DNA of 64,000 bases from Bacillus_BD sp963708895 (GTDB lineage: Bacteria > Bacillota > Bacilli > Bacillales > Cytobacillaceae): assembly GCA_963708895.1 (NCBI GenBank), contig CAVPUE010000002.1:558001-622000 (forward strand). The letters are read 5' to 3'. Below the pieces are notes generated by a model, which saw nothing but the letters and a program-made list of their open reading frames with translations, ran no database searches and had not been told where the DNA came from. Positions 45,570-55,262 of the stretch are shown piece after piece (within the stretch, counting starts at the first letter, position 1; each line of letters opens with the position of its first letter). The position numbers were made by a program, and so were the translations under genes.

Positions 45570-45853
45570 AATCGGTTCAAGATAGTCTTTATAATTGGTT
45601 AACCATTAAAGTGGTAAGTGATGCAAGACCAGAAGATATTGCTGCTACAGAGACAGAAGAAATGTTTCTAAGTATTTTAAAAGAGGAACATGGGATTACA
45701 GATCTTATGATTAATAAAGAAGAGGAATTTTATTATCTTTCCTATTGTTTAAAAGATGAGTCCAAAACCACTCGTTTTCCGAGGGAATTGGTTGAGGGGA
45801 TGTTAGAACAAATAAATGAAAGTCCTGATCGATATAAAAATTACCCGCAATAA
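45566..45853 (+). CDS. Conserved protein coupled to ylaH
   Basis: A soluble acidic 95-residue protein (VQDSLYNWLTIKVVSDARPEDIAATETEEMFLSILKEEHGI; ESKTTRFPRELVEGMLEQINESPDRY). It overlaps the end of ylaH by ATGA, which implies translational coupling; AGGAGAGGTGG lies upstream. I do not recognise the family and do not recall it at this place in B. subtilis. Confidence 0.7.
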   Translation: MKSVQDSLYNWLTIKVVSDARPEDIAATETEEMFLSILKEEHGITDLMINKEEEFYYLSYCLKDESKTTRFPRELVEGMLEQINESPDRYKNYPQ

Positions 45854-45860
45854 TAGAAGA

Positions 45861-45897
45861 GACCCTAAAGTACTTTAGTTTACTCCACTTTAGGGTC
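45861..45897. terminator. Terminator-like hairpin before ylaI
   Basis: Stem GACCCTAAAG / CTTTAGGGTC with a 17-base loop, between convergent genes; no clear T-run. Confidence 0.6.
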
Positions 45898-45925
45898 GAA
45901 CAGGGGATAATCTAATTGGTCTTGA

Positions 45926-46129
45926 TTAATTCCAATCGTCTGTTTGCTTTTTGCTTCTATATAGATGAAAGTTACCAGTTGCTATTCTCTGTTCCGTTTT
46001 TTCGGTAATTCGGTCTGTACAGCTTTTGCACATATACGTATAAATCGGTCTATTCCGCAGACGTTTTGCTTGAAAACAGTCATCTTTAATATTTTCTATT
46101 TTATCGCAAATTACACATTTTACTCGCAT
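45926..46129 (-). CDS. ylaI: YlaI-like zinc-finger protein (DUF2197)
   Basis: A 67-residue protein with two CxxC knuckles (CVICDK near 5-10 and CKSCTDR near 34-40), a typical small zinc ribbon, and a conserved NRPIYTYMCKSC centre. It matches B. subtilis YlaI in size and order. ATG 46129 is chosen because GAGGTG lies seven bases upstream; GTG 46138 overlaps it. The function is unknown. Confidence 0.86.
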   Translation of the reverse strand: MRVKCVICDKIENIKDDCFQAKRLRNRPIYTYMCKSCTDRITEKTEQRIATGNFHLYRSKKQTDDWN

Positions 46130-46363
46130 TATTTTCACCTCAGGTGGAATTCAATCATTTCATATTCATGATTGTTTTGTGATTGATTTTGATTGTATGG
46201 CCTTTTTGTTACATAATTAAACTTTTATTTGGTATTATTTCTATTATATAATATCTTTTTATTTGTTTCGAATTTTTTATGAATCTACTATCATTGTTAC
46301 ACGCATAACATTGAAAGTAGCTTGCTTTCATTATATGATGATAGTGAAAAGGAGGGTTTTTTG

Positions 46364-46819
46364 ATGGCAAACCAAGTTGAACCTGAGTTAACAAAACCAT
46401 TATTTGATTCATTACAAGAAGAACGATTTGCGCTTCTATCTACCATCGATTTTGAAACAGGAGGCCCAAATGTTAGTGCTATTTCCTGGTTGTTGGCAAA
46501 AGATAAGCATACGATCCTTTTTGCAGTGGATAATCGCTCCCGGATTGTTAAAAATATTCAAAGCAATCAGGCAGTTGTCATTAATGTCATGGCGCTTGAA
46601 TCTACATACTCGATAAGTGGTGATGCTTCCATTAAGGAGGACAAAATAGAGGATATACCATTAAAGCTCTCTCTTATTCAAATAGATGTAAAAGAAGTTA
46701 GAGATGTCATGTTTTATGGATCAAAAATATCCACCTTGCCAGAGTATGATAAAACGTATGACCTTGAGGCTGCAAAAAGATTAGATAATCAAGTAATGCT
46801 GGCGATGAAAAAAGCTTAG
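46364..46819 (+). CDS. ylaL: YlaL-like pyridoxamine-phosphate-oxidase-fold protein
   Basis: A 151-residue protein of the FMN-binding split-barrel (PNPOx-like) fold: RFALLSTIDFETGGPNVSAISWL, FAVDNRSRIVKNIQSNQAVVINV and ISGDASI. The YlaL-specific end is VRDVMFYGSKISTLPEYDKTYDLEAA. No enzyme activity is established. ATG 46364 with AAAAGGAGGG. The terminator overlaps its stop codon. Confidence 0.85.
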   Translation: MANQVEPELTKPLFDSLQEERFALLSTIDFETGGPNVSAISWLLAKDKHTILFAVDNRSRIVKNIQSNQAVVINVMALESTYSISGDASIKEDKIEDIPLKLSLIQIDVKEVRDVMFYGSKISTLPEYDKTYDLEAAKRLDNQVMLAMKKA

Positions 46820-46842
46820 TCCATAATGACTAAGCTTTTTGT
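46808..46842. terminator. Terminator between ylaL and ylaJ
   Basis: Stem AAAAAGCTTAGTC / GACTAAGCTTTTT; the left arm overlaps the last ylaL codons, and it separates convergent genes. Confidence 0.83.
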
Positions 46843-46854
46843 CGATTGATATCA

Positions 46855-47439
46855 TTATTTATGATGATTTGATTGTTCTTGTTGTGTTTTTTCTAAATCT
46901 TGTTTTTCATTGGAATTCAGTGTCTTTTTTGGATCATCTACTGATTTTGTTTGTACTGGATCTTTGATATCAGCTGGAACTTCTGGAATGACACGACCTG
47001 CAATATCTGCTAATTCATTCATGATTCCTTCTATTGGTTCGCCTCTCTGGATATCTTCCCCTATTTCTTTTAGTCGGGCATTGATATCAGGGTCGGCAAT
47101 GACAATTGCTCTAGCGCCATGGGGGTCATTTTTTAAACTTTCTGCAACGGAGTATTTAATGGATCCTACTTCAGAACGGTCCAAATCTTGATTAACATCG
47201 ATTCCAACTAGGGCGAATCTTCCTAAAACAACGGCTGTAGCATCGTTCACTTTTGGAATACTAGTTGCTAAATCCGCTAAATGTTTTGAAATTTGTTGTC
47301 CTGTTTGTTTGTCTACGTTTTGTATCGTACTGTTTTTCACATTAACGATATTGTTTTGGTTCTGAGCTACATCATCATCACGATTGTTACAACCAAATAG
47401 TAAAAATAGGCTAATGATGAGAACAAGATATACTTTCAC
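46855..47439 (-). CDS. ylaJ: YhcN/YlaJ-family sporulation lipoprotein
   Basis: A secreted lipoprotein of 194 residues: signal VYLVLIISLFLLFGC with lipobox LFGCN, then the YhcN/YlaJ domain (QISKHLADLATSIPKVNDATAVVLGRFALVGIDV, SVAESLKNDPHGARAIVIADPD). The family is linked to the inner spore membrane and germination. The tail is Lys/Gln/Glu-rich. GTG 47439 is preferred, with AAGGAG nine bases upstream, over ATG 47463 which lies before that site. Confidence 0.9.
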   Translation of the reverse strand: MKVYLVLIISLFLLFGCNNRDDDVAQNQNNIVNVKNSTIQNVDKQTGQQISKHLADLATSIPKVNDATAVVLGRFALVGIDVNQDLDRSEVGSIKYSVAESLKNDPHGARAIVIADPDINARLKEIGEDIQRGEPIEGIMNELADIAGRVIPEVPADIKDPVQTKSVDDPKKTLNSNEKQDLEKTQQEQSNHHK

Positions 47440-47805
47440 ATTAAACATCTCCTTAAATTTCATCCGCTTTTTGAAGTTGAAAGTTCAAGTTTCATTAAAA
47501 GATTGAAATCATTATTAGATATTGTGCGATTTACCTTCTATCTTTATGCAAAAAAACATATATTTTACCAAAGTTCAAACTTCTATGTATATACAAGAGT
47601 GAAGGGATGTGAAATCCTGAAAAGAAACAGTATCTTAACAAAAGGCTCTGATGGAGACAATAGTGCAACTCTGCGTAAAGGATGACAGTGTGATGTAAAG
47701 AGGATATTCTGAAAATCCATTAAAAAAATAGACACGCTATTTATCCTGATAAAAAAAGAAAACGCATAACAGCAAATAAAACACATAGGAGCAGGAGGCA
47801 TCAGT
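47440..47805 (+). other. Unexplained 366-base gap before phoH2
   Basis: It holds the divergent promoters of ylaJ and phoH2. A 60-codon open frame (47503-47685) has no ribosome site and is not called. The part 47600-47720 is less AT-rich than its surroundings and could be a structured leader, but it matches no riboswitch class I can recognise. Confidence 0.4.
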
Positions 47806-49134
47806 TTGAGTAAAATATACGTGTTAGATACGAATGTGTTATTACAGGATCCATTTTCGATTTATTCTTTTGAGGATAATGATGTTATTATTCCAGCAGT
47901 TGTACTTGAAGAAATTGATTCTAAAAAAAGATACATGGACGAAATAGGTAGAAATGCAAGACAAGTCGCAAGAATGATAGATGGAATGAGAAAAACAGGA
48001 CGATTGCATGAAGGGATTCCTCTTGAAAATAGAGGGAATATTCGCATTGAATTAAATCATCGTTCATTTCACCAATTACAAGAAATTTTTATTGAAAAAA
48101 CAAACGATAATCGTATTTTAGCGGTAGCCAAAAATTTATCTTTAGAAGAAGAGACAAAAGAAAATGGAAAGCAAGTCATTCTTGTCAGCAAAGATGCTCT
48201 TGTAAGAGTAAAAGCTGATGCAATCGGATTATTATCGGAGGATTTTCTTAGCGATCGGGTGATTGAAAATGATCACATTTATACTGGGTTTTTAAATATA
48301 TTTATTAGTACGGAGTTACTAAACGATTTTTATGAAAAAGGTGAATTGTTATTAACGGATATTGCGAATCATCCTTTTTACCCAAACCAATTTGTTGTAT
48401 TAAAAGATGCTCTCGGTTCTTCGTCATCAGCAATAGGTGTGGTTGATCAGCAAACATATAAAATTAAAAAGTTAGTCTTTGATCATGAACATTTATGGGG
48501 GATTAAACCTCGAAATGTTCAGCAAACCATGGCTGTTGAATTGTTGCTCCGAAGCGACATTCCATTGATAACATTAATTGGAAAAGCAGGTACAGGTAAA
48601 ACTCTTCTCGCCTTGGCTGCTGGATTAATGCAAACAGAGGATTTAGGAGACTACAAAAAGTTACTTGTGGCAAGACCGATTGTACCGGTTGGAAAAGATC
48701 TAGGATATCTACCAGGTGAAAAGCAAGAAAAACTTCGTCCTTGGATGCAACCCATTTTTGATAATCTAGAGTATTTATTTAATACAAAAAAGCCTGGTGA
48801 ACTAGAAGCTATTTTAGCTGGTATGGGATCTATTGAAGTAGAAGCGCTAACCTATATACGAGGCAGGAGTATACCTGATCAGTATATCATTATTGACGAA
48901 GCACAAAATCTTACTAAGCATGAAGTCAAGACGATATTGACTAGAGTAGGGGAAGGAAGCAAAATTGTATTAATGGGAGACCCTGATCAAATTGATCATC
49001 CTTATTTAGATGCTTATAATAACGGCCTTACATACGTGGTCGAGAAGTTTAAAGATCAAACCATTGCTGGACATGTTAAATTAGTAAAAGGTGAAAGATC
49101 TGGGCTTGCTCAACTCGCAGCCGATTTACTGTAG
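47806..49134 (+). CDS. phoH2: PhoH2 protein: PIN ribonuclease plus PhoH ATPase/helicase
   Basis: A 442-residue fusion protein (YlaK in B. subtilis, same length). The N-terminal PIN domain (1-about 140) has catalytic acidic residues in YVLDTNVLLQDP, EEIDSKK and DNRILAVA. The C-terminal PhoH domain has Walker A IGKAGTGKT (about 257-265), GKDLGYLPGEKQEKLRPWMQP and Walker B IIDEAQNLT. Characterised PhoH2 proteins are ATP-driven RNA helicase-nucleases. TTG start with GGAGG at seven bases. Followed by a strong terminator. Confidence 0.94.
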   Translation: MSKIYVLDTNVLLQDPFSIYSFEDNDVIIPAVVLEEIDSKKRYMDEIGRNARQVARMIDGMRKTGRLHEGIPLENRGNIRIELNHRSFHQLQEIFIEKTNDNRILAVAKNLSLEEETKENGKQVILVSKDALVRVKADAIGLLSEDFLSDRVIENDHIYTGFLNIFISTELLNDFYEKGELLLTDIANHPFYPNQFVVLKDALGSSSSAIGVVDQQTYKIKKLVFDHEHLWGIKPRNVQQTMAVELLLRSDIPLITLIGKAGTGKTLLALAAGLMQTEDLGDYKKLLVARPIVPVGKDLGYLPGEKQEKLRPWMQPIFDNLEYLFNTKKPGELEAILAGMGSIEVEALTYIRGRSIPDQYIIIDEAQNLTKHEVKTILTRVGEGSKIVLMGDPDQIDHPYLDAYNNGLTYVVEKFKDQTIAGHVKLVKGERSGLAQLAADLL

Positions 49135-49142
49135 AAGGTGAA

Positions 49143-49182
49143 ATGAAAAGGAGAGAAAACAAATATTTTCTCTCCTTTTTAA
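49143..49182. terminator. Terminator after phoH2
   Basis: Stem AAAAGGAGAGAAAA / TTTTCTCTCCTTTTT around a six-base loop. Confidence 0.88.
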
Positions 49183-49200
49183 AGGCAATTTTCTTCATTC

Positions 49201-49695
49201 TTATTCAATTCTAAAGGATCTAATATTTCTTATTGGCTCTTCTTTTTTGCCGTCTTTAAAATAGAGATGAATCGGACCATCTTCTTTCAATGGCTTCCCA
49301 TTGTTAGAGAAACAGATGATCATATCTCTCCTTTTTTCAATCGCAAAAGGAAATTCTTCGTTGATTGTTTCAATCACAATCGTATTTGCCTCATCTAGAG
49401 GCTCTGAATTTTTTAAAAAAGGTTCAAAGGGGATTCCGAAAGTTCCTGTAAGTAATGCTTCTTTGATAAATTTCTTCTTAGTGGTGACATTTTGAGTCAC
49501 GTTTGCCCCTTCAATGATTTCGCGATCCCAATGTTTGGAAATAGACTTTGTATAATCTTCTAATTCATCTTCATGTTTCGTTTGTTGTTCAAAAAATGAA
49601 TCTAAATCTGCTTTTCGATCATCAAAGATCCACACACTTGGATCTAATGTAATTTTATATTTTACCTTACCTTTAATATCAACTATATTCTCCAT
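49201..49695 (-). CDS. Conserved protein of unknown function
   Basis: A soluble 164-residue protein starting MENIVDIKGKVKYKITLDPSVWIFDDRK, with an acidic middle and an end IHLYFKDGKKEEPIRNIRSFRIE. No signal peptide or membrane helix is seen. The last part faintly recalls a beta-sandwich binding domain, but I cannot assign a family. ATG with GGGAGG upstream, and a good sigma-A-like promoter at 49761-49789. In B. subtilis ylaM lies near this spot but is shorter. Confidence 0.75.
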   Translation of the reverse strand: MENIVDIKGKVKYKITLDPSVWIFDDRKADLDSFFEQQTKHEDELEDYTKSISKHWDREIIEGANVTQNVTTKKKFIKEALLTGTFGIPFEPFLKNSEPLDEANTIVIETINEEFPFAIEKRRDMIICFSNNGKPLKEDGPIHLYFKDGKKEEPIRNIRSFRIE

Positions 49696-49760
49696 TCTTT
49701 CCTCCCTACTAAATGTACGCCTATATCAAGAAAAGTTTCATTATTTGAATTATTGTCATT

Positions 49761-49791
49761 ATTATACCGAAAGATATCATGACTGTCATGA
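49761..49791 (-). promoter_or_regulatory. Promoter with a palindrome over the -35 box
   Basis: On the minus strand ATGACA (49784-49789), 17-base spacer, TATAAT (49761-49766), driving the 49201-49695 gene. A perfect 15-base palindrome TCATGAC-T-GTCATGA (49777-49791) covers the -35 box and looks like an operator. Confidence 0.55.
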
Positions 49792-49894
49792 AAAAGAGTA
49801 TTGTGAATGAATCTGATGTATTTCTTGCATTTTTTATCTATTAAGTATAGAATTTATTAGATAAGATATTTGCTCGGATATGGAGGGGACCATA

Positions 49895-50176
49895 TTGGCT
49901 TCTGAAATAACTCTTGATTATAAAGAAAGAGCAACTTCATTATTAAAGGCTGATGCAGAAAAAATACTTCAACTTATTAAAGTGCAAATGGATAATTTGA
50001 CAATGCCACAATGTCCACTATATGAAGATGTTTTAGATACGCAGATGTTTGGGCTTTCTCGCGAAATTGATTTTGCTGTGCGATTAGGGCTTTTAGGTGA
50101 AGTTGAAGGAAAAAAGCTTTTAAATGATCTAGAAAAGGAATTATTGCTTTTACACCAATCTGTTATTAACAAATAA
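49895..50176 (+). CDS. ylaN: YlaN (UPF0358)
   Basis: A small helical protein of 93 residues, the same as B. subtilis YlaN, with the near-invariant core AEKILQLIKVQMDNLTMPQCPLYEDVLDTQMFGLSREIDFAVRLGL. YlaN has been linked to iron homeostasis through Fur and becomes essential at low iron. TTG 49895 has GGAGGGG upstream and gives the family N-terminus (ASEI); the ATG at 49880 overlaps that site. Between phoH2 and ftsW, as in B. subtilis. Confidence 0.94.
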   Translation: MASEITLDYKERATSLLKADAEKILQLIKVQMDNLTMPQCPLYEDVLDTQMFGLSREIDFAVRLGLLGEVEGKKLLNDLEKELLLLHQSVINK

Positions 50177-50180
50177 CATG

Positions 50181-50218
50181 AAAACTCAAACAATGAGAGG
50201 CTTTGTTTGAGTTTTTTT
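50181..50218 (+). terminator. Terminator after ylaN
   Basis: Stem AAAACTCAAAC / GTTTGAGTTTT with T-run. Confidence 0.88.
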
Positions 50219-50396
50219 ATCTATGATATCGATTATATCCTATAGTCAAGCTAAATTTGATATTGCGAGAGTTTCTATAAACTAGTATGATATAAAAAAT
50301 GCTTCTCACTTTTTAGCTTCTCTCTTTTAGTAGGTTGATTAAAAGTATAATAGAATATATACATACGACAGTAATATAGATGAGGGAAGAGGTTGG

Positions 50397-51605
50397 ATGT
50401 TTAAAAAAATATTAAAGTCTTATGATTATTCAATAGTAATTGTACTCGCCCTGTTAATTATTTTCGGACTGATTATGGTTTATAGTGCAAGTATGGTTTC
50501 AAGTGTACAGCGATATGGATTTGAGAGCGACTATTTTTATCAAAAGCAAAAGATTAACATTTTACTCTCTACTGTTTTTTTTATTGTAGTTGCATTAGTT
50601 CCTTATAAAATTCTACAGAACAATAAAATTCTAATCCCAATGGTCGGCATATCCCTATTAGGTTTGGCTGGGTTATTCGTTTTTGGACATGTAGCAGGAA
50701 ATGCACAGAGTTGGTTTAAAATTGGGGCATCAAGTTTACAACCCTCAGAATTTGTGAAATTATGTGTTATTATATACTTATCTGCCGTTTATGCGAAAAA
50801 ACAAACCTATATTAATGAATTTAATAAAGGAGTTGTACCTCCACTAGCTTATTTAGTATTAGTGCTATTATTGGTTGCAATCCAACCAGATATAGGAACT
50901 GCAGCGATTATCTTACTCATTGCAAGTACGATTGTTTTTTCTTCTGGAATGAGTTATCGAAATATTTTTAAGTTAGGTGGTATAGGCTTAGCTTTAGCCA
51001 TTCCATTTATTCTAATAACAGCAAATAAATTGTTTTCTGATGTTAGAATGGGTCGGATATTAGCATTTCAGGATCCTTTTGTTGATGAACAAGGGTATGG
51101 ATGGCAATTAGCAAATTCCTACATTGCCTTAGGTACTGGTGGAATTAAAGGGTTAGGACTTGGACAAAGTGTTCAGAAGTTAGGTTATCTACCTGAATCG
51201 CACACTGATTTTATTATGGCTGTGATTGCTGAGGAATTAGGAATATTTGGCGTTGTATTTGTGTTACTATGTCTAGGTTATATTGTTTTAAAAGGTATTT
51301 ACATTGGCATGAAATGTAACGATGCCTTTGGAAGTTTGATGGCGATAGGGATTTCTTCTATGGTTGGAATCCAATCCTTTATTAACCTAGGAGGAATATC
51401 TGGTGTTATTCCATTAACAGGTGTTCCTTTACCATTTGTCAGTTATGGTGGATCCTCATTATTACAGTTGTCGATTTCAATGGGGATTTTAGTAAATATT
51501 TCTATGTTTGTAAATTACGAGAAAAACTATAAAGGAAAAGAAACAAAAAACAGGCCAGAACCTGCAAAACCATTCGTGAGAAAAAGATATTCCTTTCGTA
51601 AATAG
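50397..51605 (+). CDS. ftsW: Cell-division SEDS glycosyltransferase FtsW
   Basis: A septal peptidoglycan polymerase of the SEDS family, 402 residues and about ten membrane helices. Signature stretches: YSASMVSS near the N-terminus, IGASSLQPSEFVKL, QPDIGTAAIILLIAS, AVIAEELGIFGVVFVLL, and the C-terminal LPFVSYGGSSLLQLSISMGILVNIS. Ends in a basic cytoplasmic tail (RKRYSFRK). ATG with GGGAAGAGG upstream. The place between ylaN and pycA is the B. subtilis one. Confidence 0.95.
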   Translation: MFKKILKSYDYSIVIVLALLIIFGLIMVYSASMVSSVQRYGFESDYFYQKQKINILLSTVFFIVVALVPYKILQNNKILIPMVGISLLGLAGLFVFGHVAGNAQSWFKIGASSLQPSEFVKLCVIIYLSAVYAKKQTYINEFNKGVVPPLAYLVLVLLLVAIQPDIGTAAIILLIASTIVFSSGMSYRNIFKLGGIGLALAIPFILITANKLFSDVRMGRILAFQDPFVDEQGYGWQLANSYIALGTGGIKGLGLGQSVQKLGYLPESHTDFIMAVIAEELGIFGVVFVLLCLGYIVLKGIYIGMKCNDAFGSLMAIGISSMVGIQSFINLGGISGVIPLTGVPLPFVSYGGSSLLQLSISMGILVNISMFVNYEKNYKGKETKNRPEPAKPFVRKRYSFRK

Positions 51606-51632
51606 GCGTAGGGATTTATTCCCTCGCTTTTT
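51606..51632 (+). terminator. Terminator after ftsW
   Basis: Stem GCG(T)AGGGA / TCCCTCGC with a short loop and a T-run. Confidence 0.72.
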
Positions 51633-51768
51633 AATATAAGTTTCATTAATGCATTTATAACCTTCACAGAGTTAACAATATATAGGGATATTCCTTTTTA
51701 TATAATGACAGTGAGAAAAAATGAAAGTTAATGAGACCAAAATATATAGTATAGATGAGGTGTTTTAT

Positions 51769-54700
51769 GTGAACAGACGCATCAACAAAGTATTAGTAGC
51801 AAATCGCGGCGAAATTGCCATTAGGGTTTTTAGAGCTTGTAATGAGTTGAGTATTCGCACTGTTGCAATTTATTCAAAAGAAGATTCAAGTTCCTTACAT
51901 CGATATAAAGCTGATGAAGCATATCTAGTTGGTGAAGGTAAAAAGCCAATTGATGCTTATTTAGATATCGATAGTATTATCGAGATTGCCAAAAATAGTG
52001 ATGTAGATGCAATACATCCTGGGTATGGTTTTCTATCGGAGAATATTCACTTTGCTAGAAGATGTGAAGAAGAAGGAATTATTTTTATTGGACCTAAATC
52101 CGAACATTTAGATATGTTTGGTGATAAAGTAAAAGCAAGAGAACAGGCTATTAAAGCAAATATTCCTGTCATTCCTGGTACTGATGGTCCTATTCAAGGC
52201 TTAAAAGATGTAGAAGATTTCGGTAAGCAACATGGCTATCCAATTATTATTAAAGCATCACTAGGTGGTGGCGGTCGTGGAATGAGAATTGTTCATGATG
52301 CCAGTGAAGTATCGGAAAGCTATGATCGAGCAAAATCAGAGGCTAAAGCAGCTTTTGGTAGTGATGAAGTCTATGTTGAGAAATATATTAATAAACCAAA
52401 ACATATTGAAGTACAGATTTTTGGTGATTCTCATGGAAACATTGTCCACCTTTATGAAAGAGATTGTTCAATACAACGTCGACATCAAAAAGTGGTTGAA
52501 ATTGCACCAAGTGTTTCTTTATCGCTAGAATTAAGAATGAGCATTTGTGAAGCTGCTGTTAAATTGATGAAGAATGTTAATTACTTAAATGCTGGAACAG
52601 TTGAATTTCTTGTTTCAGGAGATTCATTCTATTTCATTGAAGTAAATCCTCGTGTTCAAGTAGAACATACGATTACTGAAATGATTACAGGTATTGACAT
52701 TGTACAAACACAGATTCTTATTGCAGAAGGTCATCGAATTATATGGAAAAGAAATTGATATTCCACACCAAGAAGATATTCGTACAAGTGGTTATGCAAT
52801 TCAGTCCCGTGTAACAACAGAAGATCCATTAAATAACTTTATGCCTGATACAGGTAGAATTAATGCCTACCGTTCTGGTGGTGGCTTTGGAGTACGTTTA
52901 GATGCAGGTAATGCTTTCCAAGGTTCGGTTATTACATCGTTTTATGATTCATTACTTGTGAAAGTTACTACACATGCCCATACATTTGAACAAGCATCTT
53001 CAAAAATGGAACGTAATCTACAAGAATTCCGTATTCGCGGTATTAAAACAAATATTCCATTTTTAATCAATGTGATTAAAAATGAAAAATTCCGTAATGG
53101 GGACTATGATACATCGTTCATTGATGAAACACCAGAACTCTTTATTTTCCCGAAACGAAAAGACCGTGGAACAAAAATGTTAAATTATATCGGGAATGTT
53201 TCTATTAATGGATTCCCTGGTATTGAAAAAAGAAAAAGACCTGTATTTGATAAACCTAGAATTCCACATAGTCCCAGCTAATGTAGAATTGAAAAAGGGT
53301 ACAAAACAAATATTAGATGAACAAGGAGCAGATGGTCTTGTTCAATGGGTTAAAAATCAAAATCAAGTATTATTAACAGATACAACTTTCCGTGATGCTC
53401 ATCAATCATTACTTGCAACAAGGGTTAGAACAAATGATTTTAAACAAATTGCAGAACCAACTGCAAAAATATTACCAGATTTATTTTCTCTTGAAATGTG
53501 GGGAGGAGCAACATTTGATGTTGCCTACCGTTTCTTAAAAGAAGATCCTTGGAATCGTTTATTAACTTTAAGAAAGCAAATTCCAAATGTTATGTTCCAA
53601 ATGCTTTTAAGATCTGCAAATGCAGTCGGTTATAAAAACTATCCAGATAATGTGATACGTGAATTTGTTGAAAAATCTGCTCATGCAGGTATTGATGTAT
53701 TCCGTATTTTTGATAGCTTAAACTGGGTAAAAGGAATGGAAGTAGCGATTGATGCGGTAAGACAATCAGGTAAAATTGCAGAAGCAGCTGTTTGTTACAC
53801 TGGGGATATTTCTGATCCAACAAGAACGAAGTATGATATTAATTATTATAAAAATATTGCTAAAGAGCTTGAATCACAAGGTGCACATATTCTTGGTATT
53901 AAGGATATGGCAGGGCTATTAAAACCGGAATCAGCTTATCGCTTGATTTCTGAGTTGAAAGAAACAGTCAATATTCCAATTCATCTTCACACACATGATA
54001 CAAGTGGAAATGGTATTTACACATATGCAAAAGCAATTGAAGCGGGAGTTGATATTGTCGATGTAGCTGTTAGCTCAATGGCAGGATTAACTTCTCAACC
54101 AAGTGCAAACTCTTTATATTATGCACTTAAAGGTACTGAACGTCAGCCATCTGTAAATATTGATGGTTTAGAAAAACTTTCCCATTATTGGGAAGATGTT
54201 CGTAAATACTATCAAGACTTTGAGTCTGGTATGGTAGCACCACATACAGAGGTTTATCAACATGAAATGCCTGGTGGTCAATATAGTAATTTACAACAAC
54301 AAGCAAAAGCAGTTGGTCTTGGTGATGAATGGGATAAAGTAAAAGAAATGTATGCAAGAGTAAACCAAATGTTTGGTGACATTGTTAAAGTTACTCCATC
54401 TTCTAAAGTTGTTGGTGATATGGCTCTATTTATGGTTCAAAATAATTTAACGGAAGAAGATGTGTTAACGAAGGGACATAGTATTGATTTCCCTGATTCT
54501 GTTGTTGAATTATTAATGGGGTATTTAGGACAACCACAAGGTGGCTGGCCTAGAAGAATTACAAAAAGTGATCTTGAAAGGAAAAGAGCCAATTACAGTT
54601 CGACCTGGAGAGTTGCTTGAAGCAGTTGATTTTGATGCCTTAAGAGCTGAACTGTATCAAGAATTGGGTAGAGAAGTAACTGATTTTGAAGTATTGGCAT

Positions 54701-55212
54701 ATGCTTTATATCCTAAAGTATTTTTAGAATATAACAAGACTGTACAACAATTTGGTGATGTTTCTGTCTTGGATACTCCAACATTCTTCTATGGAATGCG
54801 ACTTGGTGAAGAAATTGAAGTCGAAATTGAAACAGGTAAAACATTAATTGTGAAGCTTATTTCGGTTGGACAACCACAAGCAGATGGAAATCGAATTGTT
54901 TACTTTGAATTAAATGGACAACCTCGTGAAGTTTTAATTAAGGATGAAAGTGTTAAAGCGACGGTTCAGGCAAAAGTAAAAGGTGATCCTAAAAATCCTA
55001 ATCATATTTCAGCAACAATGCCTGGTACGGTAGTGAAGCTTGTTGTGGAAAAAGGTGAAAAGGTAGAAAAAGGCGATCACTTAGTTATTACAGAAGCGAT
55101 GAAAATGGAAACGACTGTTCAAGCTCCATTCTCGGGAGTTGTGAAAGATATCTATGTTCAGAATGGTGAAGCGATCCAAACCGGTGATCTACTAATTGAA
55201 TTAGAAAAGTAA
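51769..55212 (+). CDS. pycA: Pyruvate carboxylase, three frameshifts
   Basis: A biotin enzyme that makes oxaloacetate from pyruvate and bicarbonate. Domains in order: biotin carboxylase (1-about 450; VLVANRGEIAIRVFRA, IIKASLGGGGRGMRI, EVNPRVQVEHTITEM), carboxyltransferase (about 530-810; LLTDTTFRDAHQSLLATR, WGGATFDVAYRFL, HLHTHDTSGNG), tetramerisation region and biotinyl domain (biotin Lys in TEAMKMETTVQAP). One-base insertions near 52738 (restores EGHRLYGKEIDIPH), 53268 (restores VPANVELKKGTK) and 54551 (restores PEELQKVILKG) break it. Joined length about 1146. GTG 51769 has GAGG at eight bases. Confidence 0.95.
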
Positions 55213-55215
55213 AAT

Positions 55216-55257
55216 CAAAAAAGAGATACAGTTATCCGCTGTATCTCTTTTTGATTT
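55216..55257. terminator. Bidirectional terminator between pycA and ctaA
   Basis: Stem ATCAAAAAAGAGATACAG / CTGTATCTCTTTTTGAT with a seven-base loop. Confidence 0.9.
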
Positions 55258-55262
55258 ATACT

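Noticed and set aside
47503..47685. 60-codon open frame before phoH2
   Set aside because: Starts at TTG without a ribosome site, unusual composition, and overlaps the presumed promoter/leader region.
47600..47720. Possible riboswitch upstream of phoH2
   Set aside because: I compared it mentally with c-di-GMP, c-di-AMP, TPP, SAM, lysine, purine, cobalamin, fluoride and guanidine consensus cores; none fits. Kept only as an unexplained leader.
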